NCBI GenBank assembly: GCA_905234455.1
Contig: CAJOIH010000004.1
Location: forward strand, 43,490 to 107,489
Origin: an uncultured Bacteroidales bacterium
Lineage (GTDB): Bacteria > Bacteroidota > Bacteroidia > Bacteroidales > F082
Direction of reading: 5' to 3'
Length of the DNA: 64,000 nt
The position numbers and the translations under genes are program-made. The notes beneath the pieces were generated by a model, which was given only the letters and a program-made list of their open reading frames with translations, was not told the origin of the DNA and did not search any database. This document shows positions 44,990-54,128 of this stretch, piece after piece (positions within the stretch are counted from its first letter, which is position 1; each line of letters starts with the position of its first letter).

Positions 44990-45733
44990 ATGACACTCAA
45001 GGAACAAATCAACATAGAACGCCTGCCTCGGCATATCGCCATCATCATGGACGGCAACGGCCGCTGGGCCAAAAAACATGGCAAGCCGCGCCTCTTCGGT
45101 CACCAAAGCGCCATCCAAGCGGTCCGCGAGGTGAACGAGGCCTGCGCCGAACTGGGCGTGGAACACCTTACGCTTTACGCCTTCTCCACGGAGAACTGGA
45201 ACCGTCCCGGCGACGAAGTCAGCGGACTGATGACCCTGCTCTCGCAGACCATCAAGAAAGAGACAGCCACCCTGCTCAAAAACGGCATCCGCCTCAACGT
45301 AATCGGCGACACCGACCGTATGTCGCAAGGCATTCGCGATGAGTTGTTCCGTGCCATCGACGTCACCAGCAAAGGCGAACGCATGGAACTCATCCTTGCC
45401 CTGAGCTACTCGGGCCGGTGGGACATCACCGATGCCGCCCGCCGCATGGCCCAGGCAGCCAAAGACGGCACGTTGGAGCCTTCCAGCATCACCGAGGACA
45501 CTGTCAGCAACTTCCTCTCCACCGCAGGCCGGCCTGACCCCGAACTCCTCATCCGCACCAGCGGCGAGCTCCGTATCAGCAACTTCCTGATGTGGCAACT
45601 GGCTTACTCGGAACTCTATTTCACCAACAAATACTGGCCTGACTTCCGCAAGGACGACCTCTATGAGGCCATCCTCGATTATCAACACCGCGAACGCCGT
45701 TTCGGCAAAACCAGCGAACAACTGAGCAAATGA
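44990..45733 (+). CDS. uppS: Undecaprenyl diphosphate synthase
   Basis: Cis-prenyltransferase that makes the C55 carrier lipid for peptidoglycan and other glycans. 247 residues from the ATG at 44990. Motifs: HIAIIMDGNGRWAKKHGKPR (about 14-33, catalytic Asp), GHQSAIQAV, TLYAFSTENWNRPGDEV (about 61-77), LALSYSGRWDITDA, RTSGELRISNFLMWQLAYSE (about 192-211). The stop overlaps the bamA start (ATGA). Confidence 0.97.
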   Translation: MTLKEQINIERLPRHIAIIMDGNGRWAKKHGKPRLFGHQSAIQAVREVNEACAELGVEHLTLYAFSTENWNRPGDEVSGLMTLLSQTIKKETATLLKNGIRLNVIGDTDRMSQGIRDELFRAIDVTSKGERMELILALSYSGRWDITDAARRMAQAAKDGTLEPSSITEDTVSNFLSTAGRPDPELLIRTSGELRISNFLMWQLAYSELYFTNKYWPDFRKDDLYEAILDYQHRERRFGKTSEQLSK

Positions 45734-48351
45734 AACGAATGAAGAAATATATACTCCTTGTCCTCCTGATGATGGGCCTCAACGCCATGGCCCAAATCAG
45801 GATCGGCGACGACCTCTCTGACATCGACTACAACAACCCCAAGACCTATGAAATCGCCGGCATCACCGTGGAAGGCACGAAATATGTCGATGCCAACGTG
45901 CTGGCCATGCTCTCCGGCTTGAAGGTCGGCTCCGAGATCACCATCCCGGGCGACGATATCGCCGCTGCCATCCGCAAGATCTGGGAACAAGGCCTGTTCG
46001 AAGACGTAGCCATCAACACTACCAACATCGTGGCCGACAAGGTCTTCCTCCAGATCGTGGTGCAGGAACGCCCACGCGTGTCAAAGTTCTCGTTCAACGG
46101 CATCAAGAAGTCCGAAGCCGACGACATTCGCAACAAAATCAACCTCTCGCGCGGCGACATCGCCACCAACCACCTCGAGACCAAGACCCGTCGCATCATC
46201 GAGGACTTCTACGCCGAGAAAGGATACACCAACGCCTTGGTTGAGATCGAACAAGTGCCCGACACCACCCGCGAGAACTCAGTCGACCTGGTCATCAACG
46301 TCGACAAGGGCGAAAAGGTGAAGATCGGCGCCATCAACCTCATCGGCAACGAACACCTCAATGACGCCCAGATCCTTTCAGCCATGAAGGAGACCAAGCA
46401 GAAAGGCGTGTTCAACCCGCTTGACCCGCTTGGACCCATGGTGGTCAACGCCGTCGCCGATGTCCTCACACTGAAACCCCTCAGAGCCATCACCGATGTG
46501 GAGGAGTATTTCTACGAGAACTACCGCCCCCGCATCTTCAAGAGCTCCAAGTTCCTTGAATCGAACTATGAGGACGACAAACAGAATATCATCGCCAAAT
46601 ACAACGCCAAAGGCTACCGCGACGCCATCATCGTTCGCGACTCTGTGTATCCCATGGCCGACGGCAACATCGGCATCGACATCGAGATCGACGAGGGTAA
46701 CCTTTACCACTATCGTAGCATCAACTGGACGGGCAACACCAAATACTCCAGCGAGACCCTCGACAACGTGCTTGGCATCAAGCCCGGCGATGTCTACAAC
46801 AAGGAACTGCTCAACACCAACCTCACCTATAGCGAGACGACACTCGATGTCTCGTCACTTTACATGGACGACGGATACCTCTTCTTCCGCGTCGATCCTG
46901 TGGAGGTGCAAGTCGACAACGACTCCATTGACCTTGAGATCCGCCTCAACGAAGGCAAACAGGCCCGCATCAGCAACGTGACGCTGAAAGGCAATACCAA
47001 GACCAATGACTTCGTGGTGATTCGCGAGATGTACAGCCGTCCCGGTCAGCTCTTCAGCCGCAGCGATGTCACCCGTACCGTCCGCGAACTGGCCACCCTG
47101 GGTTTCTTCAACCAGGAGTCCATTTTCCCCGATGTGAAGCCCAACTACAGCGACAATACCGTCGATATCGAATACAAAGTGGAAGAAGCTAGCGCCGACC
47201 AGGTGTCGTTCTCAGCCGGATGGGGCTATAACATGCTCATCCTGCAAGCGGGACTCTCGTTCAACAATTTCTCCATGAGGAATATCTTCAACGCCGACGC
47301 CTGGAAGCCCATCCCCGGTGGCGACGGACAGAAACTTTCACTCAACGTCTCGACCTACGGCACCCGCTATATCTATTATTCAGCCTCGTTCACCGAACCT
47401 TGGCTCGGCGGCCGCAAGCCTAACGCCTTCACCACCTCCGTCTACCAATCGTTCTATTCCAACGGCTACAAGAGAGCTGACGAGAATTTCGGCTATTTCC
47501 GTATGTCGGGTGTCACCGTGGGTCTCGGACGTAGGTTGACCTGGCCCGATGACTATTTCACCCTTTATCAAGGCCTTTCGTTCATTAACTACCGCCTGAA
47601 GAACTACTCCAGCATCCTCAGCTTCGGCACGGGCAACGGCTATTACAACATGTTCAGCTACAACATCACCATCGGCCGTAACTCCGTGAGCCAGCCGCTT
47701 TACCCGCGTAGCGGCTCCGAGGTGCAATTGTCACTCGAGATCACTCCGCCATACTCCCTCTTCAGCAATAACAATTATGCCACCATGACCGAAGAAGAGA
47801 AATACAAGTGGATCGAGATGCACAAGTGGGAGTTCAAAGCCGCTTGGTACTCGGAACTCTACGAAAAGCTGGTGTTGATGACCCGCGTTCGCTTCGGTTA
47901 TCTGGGCTTCTATAACGACGATATCGGCCCCACGCCATTCCACCGCTACTATCTCGGCGGAGACGGCTTGGGCACTTATAACTTCGACAGCCGTGAGATC
48001 ATAGGCATGAGAGGCTATAAGAACGAGTCGCTCACCCCGGGTTATGGCGCTACTACCTACGGAGGCAACATCTTTACCAAATATACCCTGGAGTTGCGCT
48101 ACCCCCTGTCGCTTAACCCCTCGGCCACCATCTATGCCATGGGATTTCTGGAGGCAGGCAACTGCTGGCTCGGATTCCAGAACTTCAACCCCTTCAAGGT
48201 GTACCGCTCAGCCGGTGTCGGCGCCCGTATCTACCTGCCGATGTTCGGCCTGCTCGGCCTCGACTGGGGCTATGGCTTCGACCCGGTGCCTGGGCAATCC
48301 GGCGCCAACGGAAGCCAGTTCCACTTCTCCATCGGAGGCTCCATCGACTAA
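45730..48351 (+). CDS. bamA: Outer-membrane protein assembly factor BamA
   Basis: Central subunit of the barrel-assembly machine. 873 residues: signal peptide (about 1-19, ending NAMA), five POTRA domains (about 35-455; e.g. YEIAGITVEGTKYVDANVL, FSFNGIKKSEADDIRNKI, RSINWTGNTKYSSETLDNVL), and the 16-stranded barrel (about 480-873) with the conserved VSFSAGWGY start and the loop-6 region around GGDGLGTYNFDSREIIGMRGY. The last strand ends FHFSIGGSID rather than with a terminal aromatic. It overlaps uppS and is followed by two skp genes. Confidence 0.96.
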   Translation: MKRMKKYILLVLLMMGLNAMAQIRIGDDLSDIDYNNPKTYEIAGITVEGTKYVDANVLAMLSGLKVGSEITIPGDDIAAAIRKIWEQGLFEDVAINTTNIVADKVFLQIVVQERPRVSKFSFNGIKKSEADDIRNKINLSRGDIATNHLETKTRRIIEDFYAEKGYTNALVEIEQVPDTTRENSVDLVINVDKGEKVKIGAINLIGNEHLNDAQILSAMKETKQKGVFNPLDPLGPMVVNAVADVLTLKPLRAITDVEEYFYENYRPRIFKSSKFLESNYEDDKQNIIAKYNAKGYRDAIIVRDSVYPMADGNIGIDIEIDEGNLYHYRSINWTGNTKYSSETLDNVLGIKPGDVYNKELLNTNLTYSETTLDVSSLYMDDGYLFFRVDPVEVQVDNDSIDLEIRLNEGKQARISNVTLKGNTKTNDFVVIREMYSRPGQLFSRSDVTRTVRELATLGFFNQESIFPDVKPNYSDNTVDIEYKVEEASADQVSFSAGWGYNMLILQAGLSFNNFSMRNIFNADAWKPIPGGDGQKLSLNVSTYGTRYIYYSASFTEPWLGGRKPNAFTTSVYQSFYSNGYKRADENFGYFRMSGVTVGLGRRLTWPDDYFTLYQGLSFINYRLKNYSSILSFGTGNGYYNMFSYNITIGRNSVSQPLYPRSGSEVQLSLEITPPYSLFSNNNYATMTEEEKYKWIEMHKWEFKAAWYSELYEKLVLMTRVRFGYLGFYNDDIGPTPFHRYYLGGDGLGTYNFDSREIIGMRGYKNESLTPGYGATTYGGNIFTKYTLELRYPLSLNPSATIYAMGFLEAGNCWLGFQNFNPFKVYRSAGVGARIYLPMFGLLGLDWGYGFDPVPGQSGANGSQFHFSIGGSID

Positions 48352-48417
48352 TATGGAAATCGGCACGGTTATTGATGTTATGAATTATTTTGGACAACAA
48401 ATCAACAACAACTCGAT

Positions 48418-49059
48418 ATGAAAACATTGAAATCATTACTGCTGGCTGCCGTCATCGTTTGCTGCGGCTCCTTCAGCGCCTATGCCCAACTTGGCGGACA
48501 GAAGTTCGCCTATGTCGACTCGGACTACATCCTGAGCAACATCCCCGAATATGCCGATGCCCAGGAAGAACTCAACGCCCTCTCGACCCAATGGGAAAAC
48601 GAAATCAAAGCCATCTATGACAGAGTGTCGGAAATGTACCGTAGGTATCAGACCGAGATGGTGCTCCTCTCCGAAGACCAAAAACACGCCCGCGAACAGG
48701 AAATCATCAACAAGGAACAGGAAGCCAAGAACCTGCAGATGCAGTATTTCGGCTCCGAAGGCCAGATTTATACCAAGCAGACCGAGCTGATCCAGCCTAT
48801 TCAGGAGAAGATCTACACCGCCCTCTCCGAAGTGGCACAAACCAAAGGCTATAGCTTCATCTTTGACCTGGCTTCAGGTACCTCCGTCCTCTGGGCTTCG
48901 GAAAAAGCCGACATCAGCGACGATGTGCTCGACCAGCTCAGCAACGTGATGCAGACCGTGCGCCGCGAAGACCGTAAACGCGCCAACGCCGCCGCTTCAG
49001 GCAGTTCCAACACCAATACCAAAGGCCCCAACCTGACGCCTAAAAGTGGTAAAAAATAA
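48418..49059 (+). CDS. OmpH/Skp-family periplasmic chaperone (first copy)
   Basis: 213 residues: signal peptide ending around SAYAQL (about residue 23), then the Skp/OmpH body with GQKFAYVDSDYILSNIPEYA at its start, two long charged helices (about 45-125) and the returning strand KGYSFIFDLASGTSVLWAS. A polar extension (about 180-213; ASGSSNTNTKGPNLTPKSG) is absent from the second copy. Works with BamA by carrying unfolded outer-membrane proteins. A weak promoter-like A/T-rich stretch precedes it. Confidence 0.88.
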   Translation: MKTLKSLLLAAVIVCCGSFSAYAQLGGQKFAYVDSDYILSNIPEYADAQEELNALSTQWENEIKAIYDRVSEMYRRYQTEMVLLSEDQKHAREQEIINKEQEAKNLQMQYFGSEGQIYTKQTELIQPIQEKIYTALSEVAQTKGYSFIFDLASGTSVLWASEKADISDDVLDQLSNVMQTVRREDRKRANAAASGSSNTNTKGPNLTPKSGKK

Positions 49060-49089
49060 GTAAGGAGTGTAAGATAACAGTTTTTTGGC

Positions 49090-49097
49090 TATCTTTG
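49090..49097 (+). promoter_or_regulatory. -7 promoter element of the second skp gene
   Basis: TATCTTTG, perfect consensus, 43 bases before the ATG at 49141. It allows separate expression from the first copy. Confidence 0.65.
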
Positions 49098-49140
49098 CGC
49101 CCTCAAAAAAAGATAATCATATCATTAAAACTTTCATAAA

Positions 49141-49662
49141 ATGAACAAAATCATCAAAGTATTCTTCCTGACCGCAGCCCTCTTCGTGGTGAACGGCTTC
49201 GTCAGCGCCCAAACCCTCAAGATCGCCCATGTCAACACCAATGAGATTATGAGCGATATGCCTGAGAGAACCAAGGCTGAAAAAGACCTCGAGAACTACT
49301 ACAACGAGCTCCAAGAACAGCTCAAGACCATGTATGGCGAGTATCAGAACAAGCTGCAGGACTATCAGGCCAACGTCGAGACCATGTCGAACCTGGTGAA
49401 ACAGTCCAAGGAAAAGGAACTGGCCGACCTCGAAAGCCGCATCACTGCCTTCCAATCCAATGCTGAAGGCGACTTCGACGCCAAGCGTGCCGAGCTGCTG
49501 CAGCCCCTCCTCGAGAAGATCCAGAACGCCATCAACGCTGTTGGCAAGGAAAAGGGTTATACCTACGTCATCGACCTGGCTACCGGCGCCGCCGTGTATG
49601 TGGGCACCGACGCTGTCGACATCACCAAGGACGTGAAGGCCAAGTTGGGTATCAAGAAATAA
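49141..49662 (+). CDS. OmpH/Skp-family periplasmic chaperone (second copy)
   Basis: 173 residues, signal peptide ending near FVSAQT (about residue 23), mature start LKIAHVNTNEIMSDMPERTK, a long helical hairpin (about 42-120) and the closing strand KGYTYVIDLATGAAVYVGTD. It is closer to minimal Skp than the first copy. Tandem skp genes after bamA are usual in this phylum. An intrinsic terminator follows. Confidence 0.9.
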   Translation: MNKIIKVFFLTAALFVVNGFVSAQTLKIAHVNTNEIMSDMPERTKAEKDLENYYNELQEQLKTMYGEYQNKLQDYQANVETMSNLVKQSKEKELADLESRITAFQSNAEGDFDAKRAELLQPLLEKIQNAINAVGKEKGYTYVIDLATGAAVYVGTDAVDITKDVKAKLGIKK

Positions 49663-49680
49663 GCCCTGAGCTTGGAAATG

Positions 49681-49714
49681 AAAAAAGCCGCGCTGTTCAA
49701 GCGCGGCTTTTTTT
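49681..49714. terminator. Bidirectional intrinsic terminator
   Basis: AGCCGCGCT (49686-49694) pairs with AGCGCGGCT (49700-49708), loop GTTCA, with A6 before and T7 after, so it can end transcription of skp (plus) and of the VOC gene (minus, stop at 49713). Confidence 0.9.
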
Positions 49715-50780
49715 ATTTGATGCTGTCGCGTTTGACCTTGGCAAATCTTAGCAGTTTCAGGATTCCCAGCTGTTTGTGGTCGTCCTTCTTCGCCAGGTTG
49801 AGATAGAACCCCAACTTCTTGATAATAGGGATGCGGAAGGTCTCGACGAACTCAATCAAAGTGCCGTCGGGATCCTCGATGTAGGTAAAGTGGCCGTTGG
49901 CTTCACCCATGCCGAAGTCGGCGCCGCTGTCGCATACAAAAGGATGCCCCATGGCCTCGGTCTCGGTTTTCACCGCCGCCATGTTGCGTACGTCAAAGCA
50001 GAGGTGGATGTAGCCGGGATCACCCCAATAACGGCCCTCGTAGAGCTTCTTGCCCGGGCCGTCGACACGCTGGATCAACTCCAGATGAGAGGTGCCCATG
50101 ATGCCCGACAAGGGCCCCTCGATGGGTTTGCTGCGCTCCAAGACGACGCGGCGGACCCGCTGCTCGCCCCCAGGAAGGCTTTGTAGGTCGTCGAACACTG
50201 CCGTGCCGTCGAATGCCACTTTGTCGTACTCCAATAACTTCATGTAGAAGGGGAGGGAACGCTCCATGTCGCTCACCCCGATGACGGCGCCGTTGGCACC
50301 GCCCGTCAGCTTGTCCTCGTCAACAAACACATAGCCGTCCTGCTCGAGGTCGAAGAGATTGCCGTAGGGATCCTTCATGAAGAAATGCTTTTGTCCCGTA
50401 GGGCTGGTGAGGACCTCGCTGATGACATCTAGGCCTTTATTGATAAAGGTGTTGTAAGCACGTTCTACATCGATGGTCTTCACCTTGGCGATGAGGATGC
50501 CCAAGTCACCCAAACGCACGGGTTCTTTCAAATAGTTGAGCTCGCGGCCCTTGGGCTGCCAGATCTCGAAGCCTCCGCCACCGCGTATGTTGACGGCGAT
50601 ACCCGAACGCCGCGGTTGGGGTTTGCCACCTGTATAGGGGAGCATGCGCTCCGCAACGCCTTCGTCGTCGACAATCTTCACCTCGAAACCGAAATGGTCA
50701 TAGTACCATTTCCAGGCCTCCACGAAGTCGTTGACCCCGATGCCGACCTGCTGTATGCCGCATATCACTTTTTCTTTCAT
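49713..50780 (-). CDS. Two-domain VOC (glyoxalase/HPPD-fold) protein
   Basis: 355 residues with two vicinal-oxygen-chelate modules. Module 1 opens IQQVGIGVNDFVEAWKWYYDHFGF and includes KHFFMKDPYGNLFDLEQ (about 134-150); module 2 starts AVIGVSDMERSLPFYMKLLEYD (split: VIGVSDMERSLPFYM) and ends HFTYIEDPDGTLIEFVET (about 296-313). The DPxGxxxE/D elements are metal-ligand regions. A C-terminal tail of about 40 residues is basic. Its start overlaps the SDR stop by four bases, so it belongs to the SDR unit next to serine palmitoyltransferase. Reaction unknown. Confidence 0.82.
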   Translation of the reverse strand: MKEKVICGIQQVGIGVNDFVEAWKWYYDHFGFEVKIVDDEGVAERMLPYTGGKPQPRRSGIAVNIRGGGGFEIWQPKGRELNYLKEPVRLGDLGILIAKVKTIDVERAYNTFINKGLDVISEVLTSPTGQKHFFMKDPYGNLFDLEQDGYVFVDEDKLTGGANGAVIGVSDMERSLPFYMKLLEYDKVAFDGTAVFDDLQSLPGGEQRVRRVVLERSKPIEGPLSGIMGTSHLELIQRVDGPGKKLYEGRYWGDPGYIHLCFDVRNMAAVKTETEAMGHPFVCDSGADFGMGEANGHFTYIEDPDGTLIEFVETFRIPIIKKLGFYLNLAKKDDHKQLGILKLLRFAKVKRDSIK

Positions 50781-51568
50781 GTCGCTGAGATTTTTTTGGA
50801 GATTCTATAGTAGAGCGGAAGACACCATTTATGGATATATGCCATCAACAATTCGGTTTTGCCGATGAGCTTGCGGTGTTTCTGCCTTTTGATGGCCCTT
50901 ACTGCGATGGCTCCGCAACGGTCCACATCGAGCCCGTTGGCCTGTCCCGCGTCCATCTGGGCATGGGCGCTGCCGTCGCCCATCAGTGCACTCTTGCTGA
51001 TTTGGGTGTTGATGCGACCCGGGATAAGGAAAGTGACGTTGATGTTGGGATATTCCAACTCAAGCGATTCATAGAAGCCGAACAGGGCGTGTTTGGCGGC
51101 GCAATAGGCCGAGCGCAACGGGAAGCCGAACAACCCCGAGAGGGAGGTGGTCACCGAGAATTGAACATGCTCTGCGGCTTTGATCATGTCGCCGAACTGC
51201 TTCACAAGATACACCCCGCTCAAGAAGTCGATCTTCAGGATCTTCTCGTCGACGCTGAAATCGGTGTCCAACGCCTTCTCGCGCTGCGAGATGCCGGCAT
51301 TCAACACAAAGAGGTCGATGCCTACGCCCAGCTCGGCCACAAAACCGTGGAACTCGTCGATGGAAGCATAATCGTCCAAACGGGTCTCCTTGGCCCAAGC
51401 CTTCACGCCCAAAGCCTCGCATTCGGCCTTCACCTGATCCAGGTCGTTTTGACCTAACCCGGTGAGTATCAAGTTGCAGCCTTCCTTGGCGAGATGCAAC
51501 GCGATGGAACGTCCGATGCCCGTTCCCCCTCCGGTGATGATCGCGTATTTGCCTTTCAAATCCAACAT
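50777..51568 (-). CDS. Short-chain dehydrogenase/reductase, candidate 3-ketosphinganine reductase
   Basis: 263 residues from the ATG at 51566-51568; the longer frame would begin inside the promoter. NAD(P) motif TGGGTGIGRSIA (about 12-23), NAG at the catalytic domain entry (FVLNAGISQRE), Ser in VTTSLSGLFG, and YxxxK in SAYCAAKHALF (about 151-161). The C-terminal end is hydrophobic/basic (MAYIHKWCLPLYYRISKK) and may associate with the membrane. It diverges from the serine palmitoyltransferase gene, whose product it could reduce; that role is inferred from position. Confidence 0.8.
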   Translation of the reverse strand: MLDLKGKYAIITGGGTGIGRSIALHLAKEGCNLILTGLGQNDLDQVKAECEALGVKAWAKETRLDDYASIDEFHGFVAELGVGIDLFVLNAGISQREKALDTDFSVDEKILKIDFLSGVYLVKQFGDMIKAAEHVQFSVTTSLSGLFGFPLRSAYCAAKHALFGFYESLELEYPNINVTFLIPGRINTQISKSALMGDGSAHAQMDAGQANGLDVDRCGAIAVRAIKRQKHRKLIGKTELLMAYIHKWCLPLYYRISKKISAT

Positions 51569-51586
51569 TTTGTCATAATTTTTTTG

Positions 51587-51594
51587 CAAAAGTA
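51587..51594 (-). promoter_or_regulatory. -7 promoter element of the SDR-VOC unit
   Basis: Minus-strand TACTTTTG, perfect consensus, 18 bases from the chosen ATG. Confidence 0.65.
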
Positions 51595-51629
51595 ATAAAT
51601 CTATGGTTGTGGATAATCAATATATTTAC

Positions 51630-51637
51630 TAATTTTG
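51630..51637 (+). promoter_or_regulatory. Promoter of the serine palmitoyltransferase gene
   Basis: TAATTTTG at 51630-51637 with TTG at 51607-51609, 20 bases apart. The 5' leader (about 51644-51688) is made of A/C-rich filler with ACTGAACA/ACTAACAACT units. Confidence 0.7.
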
Positions 51638-51688
51638 TATCCTTTAACTGATCAACTGAACCACTGAACAACTAACAACTCTAATAAA

Positions 51689-52957
51689 ATGGATATTTTT
51701 GAAAGAATAGCAAAAGACTCGGGCGGTCCCATCGGACAGTACCGCGAGCGTGCTGACGGTTATTTCGCATTCCCCCGTTTGGAAGGTGAACTCGGTCCCC
51801 GTATGGTTTTCAACGGCAAAGAGGTGCTTTGCTGGAGTTTGAACAACTACCTTGGCCTGGCCAACCATCCGGCCATCCGTAAGGCCGATGCCGAAGGCGC
51901 CGCCCGTTGGGGCCTCGCCGCTCCCATGGGTGCCCGTATGATGTCGGGTCAGACCCGTATGCACGAGCATTTCGAGAAGGAACTGGCCGACTTCGAGCGT
52001 AAGGAGGCGGCCTACCTCTTCAACTTCGGCTATCAGGGCATCTTCTCGACCATCGACACCTTGACCAGCCCCCACGACGTCATCGTCTATGACAACGAAG
52101 CCCATGCCTGCCTGCTCGACGGCATCCGCCTGCACTTGGGCAATAAATACAAGTACCGCCACAACGACATGGGCGACCTGGAGAAGAAGCTTCAAGTGGC
52201 CACCGAGGTGGTGGAGAAAACCGGCGGAGGCATCCTCGTCATCACCGAAGGCGTGTATGGCATGACCGGCGCCTTGGGCGACCTGGCCGGCATCGCCAAG
52301 TTGAAACAGAAATACAGCTTCCGCATCCTCATCGACGATGCTCACGGCTTCGGTGTCATGGGCCCCACGGGCCGTGGTACTTCGGAGCACTTCGGCGTGA
52401 TGGATGAGGTGGACCTCTATATCGGCGCCTATGCCAAGGCCATGGCCATCATCGGCGGCTTCGTGGCCGGTCCGCGCGAGATTATCGAATACTTGCGTTA
52501 CAACATGCGTTCGCAAATGTACGCCAAGAGCCTCCCGCTTGCCATCCTCGAAGGTTGCGAGAAACGTCTCGAGATCATCCGTGGCGAGGAAGGTGACCGC
52601 CTCCGTGCCCAGCTTTGGAAAGTGACCCGAGCCCTGCAGAACGGCTTCCGCAACATGGGCTTCGACATCGGTCCCGCCGAGGCCTGCGTCACCCCAGTGC
52701 ACGTCAAAGGCGACGTGGTGCAAGCCACCAACATCGCCATGGACCTGCGCGAGAACTACCGTATCTTCTGCTCAGTGGTGACCTATCCCGTCATCCCCAA
52801 GGGCATGATCATCTTCCGTATCATCCCCACCGCCGCCCACAGCATGGAAGATGTGGAATACACACTCAACGCCTTCAAAGAGGTCAAAGAGAAACTCGAC
52901 AAAGGCGTGTACGATGGCACCGAAGTGCCCAATATGCGCATTCCATATGATTATTAA
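51689..52957 (+). CDS. spt: Serine palmitoyltransferase (alpha-oxoamine synthase family)
   Basis: PLP enzyme that condenses serine with a fatty acyl thioester to start sphingolipid synthesis. 422 residues. Family features: SLNNYLGLANHP (about 52-63), GARMMSGQTRMHEHFEKELA (about 83-102), FNFGYQGIFSTIDTL, DNEAHACLLDGIRL (histidine that stacks on PLP, about 135-148), VITEGVYGMTGALGDL, IDDAHGFGVMGPTGRG (about 214-229), and the PLP lysine in IGAYAKAMAIIGGFV (about 246-260). KBL or AONS are the alternatives, but an N-terminal FERIAKDSGGPIGQYRER and the neighbouring SDR favour SPT, the known Bacteroidales enzyme. Confidence 0.85.
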   Translation: MDIFERIAKDSGGPIGQYRERADGYFAFPRLEGELGPRMVFNGKEVLCWSLNNYLGLANHPAIRKADAEGAARWGLAAPMGARMMSGQTRMHEHFEKELADFERKEAAYLFNFGYQGIFSTIDTLTSPHDVIVYDNEAHACLLDGIRLHLGNKYKYRHNDMGDLEKKLQVATEVVEKTGGGILVITEGVYGMTGALGDLAGIAKLKQKYSFRILIDDAHGFGVMGPTGRGTSEHFGVMDEVDLYIGAYAKAMAIIGGFVAGPREIIEYLRYNMRSQMYAKSLPLAILEGCEKRLEIIRGEEGDRLRAQLWKVTRALQNGFRNMGFDIGPAEACVTPVHVKGDVVQATNIAMDLRENYRIFCSVVTYPVIPKGMIIFRIIPTAAHSMEDVEYTLNAFKEVKEKLDKGVYDGTEVPNMRIPYDY

Positions 52958-52960
52958 GCC

Positions 52961-53398
52961 ATGATGCTCATCAAACAGGTTGGCGTGCTCGTCAACATCC
53001 TCAACTGCAAGTTGAAGAAACATATCGCTGCGGTCTTCAAATCAGAAGGCATCAACCTCACCGCGGAACAGTTTTTGGTGATGGACGCCCTGTGGAACCA
53101 GGGTGAGATGACCCAACAGAACATCGCCTATATCATCCAGAAGGACAAGAACTCAGTAACGCAGTTCATCGACAGCCTGGAGAAAAAAGGCCTCGTCCAA
53201 CGGGTGGTTGATGCCTCGGACCGCCGAGTGAACAAAATCAGGCTTTCGGCTGAGGGACTGAAGATGAAAGACAATACCAAACAGGTGGCCATCAACGCAC
53301 TCAACGACATCGTTGACGGCATCCCCGAAGAGGACCTGAAAGCCTTCGTGAAGGTGCTGAACAAGGCTTGCGACAACATCGAACGGATGAATCTTTGA
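52961..53398 (+). CDS. MarR-family transcriptional regulator
   Basis: 145-residue winged-helix regulator. LTAEQFLVMDALWNQGEMTQ (about 27-46), IAYIIQKDKNSVTQFIDSLE (recognition helix, about 50-69) and the wing VQRVVDASDRRVNKIRLSAEG (split: DASDRRVNKIRLSAEG) are typical. It follows spt by three bases; it may regulate the sphingolipid genes or respond to lipid-like ligands. No operator can be assigned. Confidence 0.88.
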   Translation: MMLIKQVGVLVNILNCKLKKHIAAVFKSEGINLTAEQFLVMDALWNQGEMTQQNIAYIIQKDKNSVTQFIDSLEKKGLVQRVVDASDRRVNKIRLSAEGLKMKDNTKQVAINALNDIVDGIPEEDLKAFVKVLNKACDNIERMNL

Positions 53399-53409
53399 AA
53401 TTGAATACC

Positions 53410-54123
53410 ATGGGTAAAATACGTTTTATGATACTGCTGCTCGTAGCAGCTTTCGCATTCACCTCGTGCAACAATAAGGAAGGTGAGGGCGGCACCGGCA
53501 CCGTGCGTGGCCATGTGAAGCTGGTGCAACATCCCGCTGACGACTACCAGCTGAATGTCGACACCGTCGACGCCGCCAAGACCGATGTGTTCATCGTTTA
53601 TGGCGATGAGGAATTCTATGGCGACGACACCGAGACCAACCCCGATGGGCTGTACCAATTCGATTACCTGACCCCCGGCAAATATACGGTATTCGCCTAT
53701 TCCACACTGGCCACAGGCGAAAAAGTGGCCGTCGCCGAAACGGTGACGCTGGAACGGGGTAGGGTAGCCGAAGTGCCGACACTCTATGTGCACGACGGCA
53801 AGGCCTACGGCACCTCCGTCATCACCGGCAGGGTGTGGGCCTGGTATTTCCACAACAACGAATACCGCGGCGAAGGCTGGGCCTACGAGCATCGCGTGTA
53901 CCTCCGCAAACTGGGCGACACCTATCATTTCGACGACGTCCGCGTCGGCCTCGATGGCATCTTCGCCTTCCAGAAAGTGCTTCCCGGCACCTATGAGGTG
54001 ATCACCTATACCCAAGACGCCCAGGAAGTGCCGTCACCCATCATCGACACCGTCACCGTGGAAGCCGATGAGGTCTTCCAAATGGAACCCGATACCACCT
54101 TCACCGTTCGAATCCAAGTTTAA
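53410..54123 (+). CDS. Lipoprotein with carboxypeptidase-regulatory-like/Ig folds
   Basis: 237 residues from the ATG at 53410, with lipobox AFTSC (cysteine at about 19). The rest is beta-rich with two related modules: TVRGHVKLVQHPADDYQLNV...LYQFDYLTPGKYTVFAYS and SVITGRVWAWYFHNNEYRG...GIFAFQKVLPGTYEVITYT, both ending in the PGxYxVxxY pattern of SdrD_B/CarboxypepD_reg-like domains. Probably a periplasm- or surface-facing structural or binding lipoprotein. Starts 11 bases after the MarR gene. Confidence 0.75.
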   Translation: MGKIRFMILLLVAAFAFTSCNNKEGEGGTGTVRGHVKLVQHPADDYQLNVDTVDAAKTDVFIVYGDEEFYGDDTETNPDGLYQFDYLTPGKYTVFAYSTLATGEKVAVAETVTLERGRVAEVPTLYVHDGKAYGTSVITGRVWAWYFHNNEYRGEGWAYEHRVYLRKLGDTYHFDDVRVGLDGIFAFQKVLPGTYEVITYTQDAQEVPSPIIDTVTVEADEVFQMEPDTTFTVRIQV

Positions 54124-54128
54124 AAAAG

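Noticed and set aside
50800..51460. 208-codon plus-strand frame opposite the SDR gene
   Set aside because: Complement shadow of the SDR; no signal and unlikely composition.
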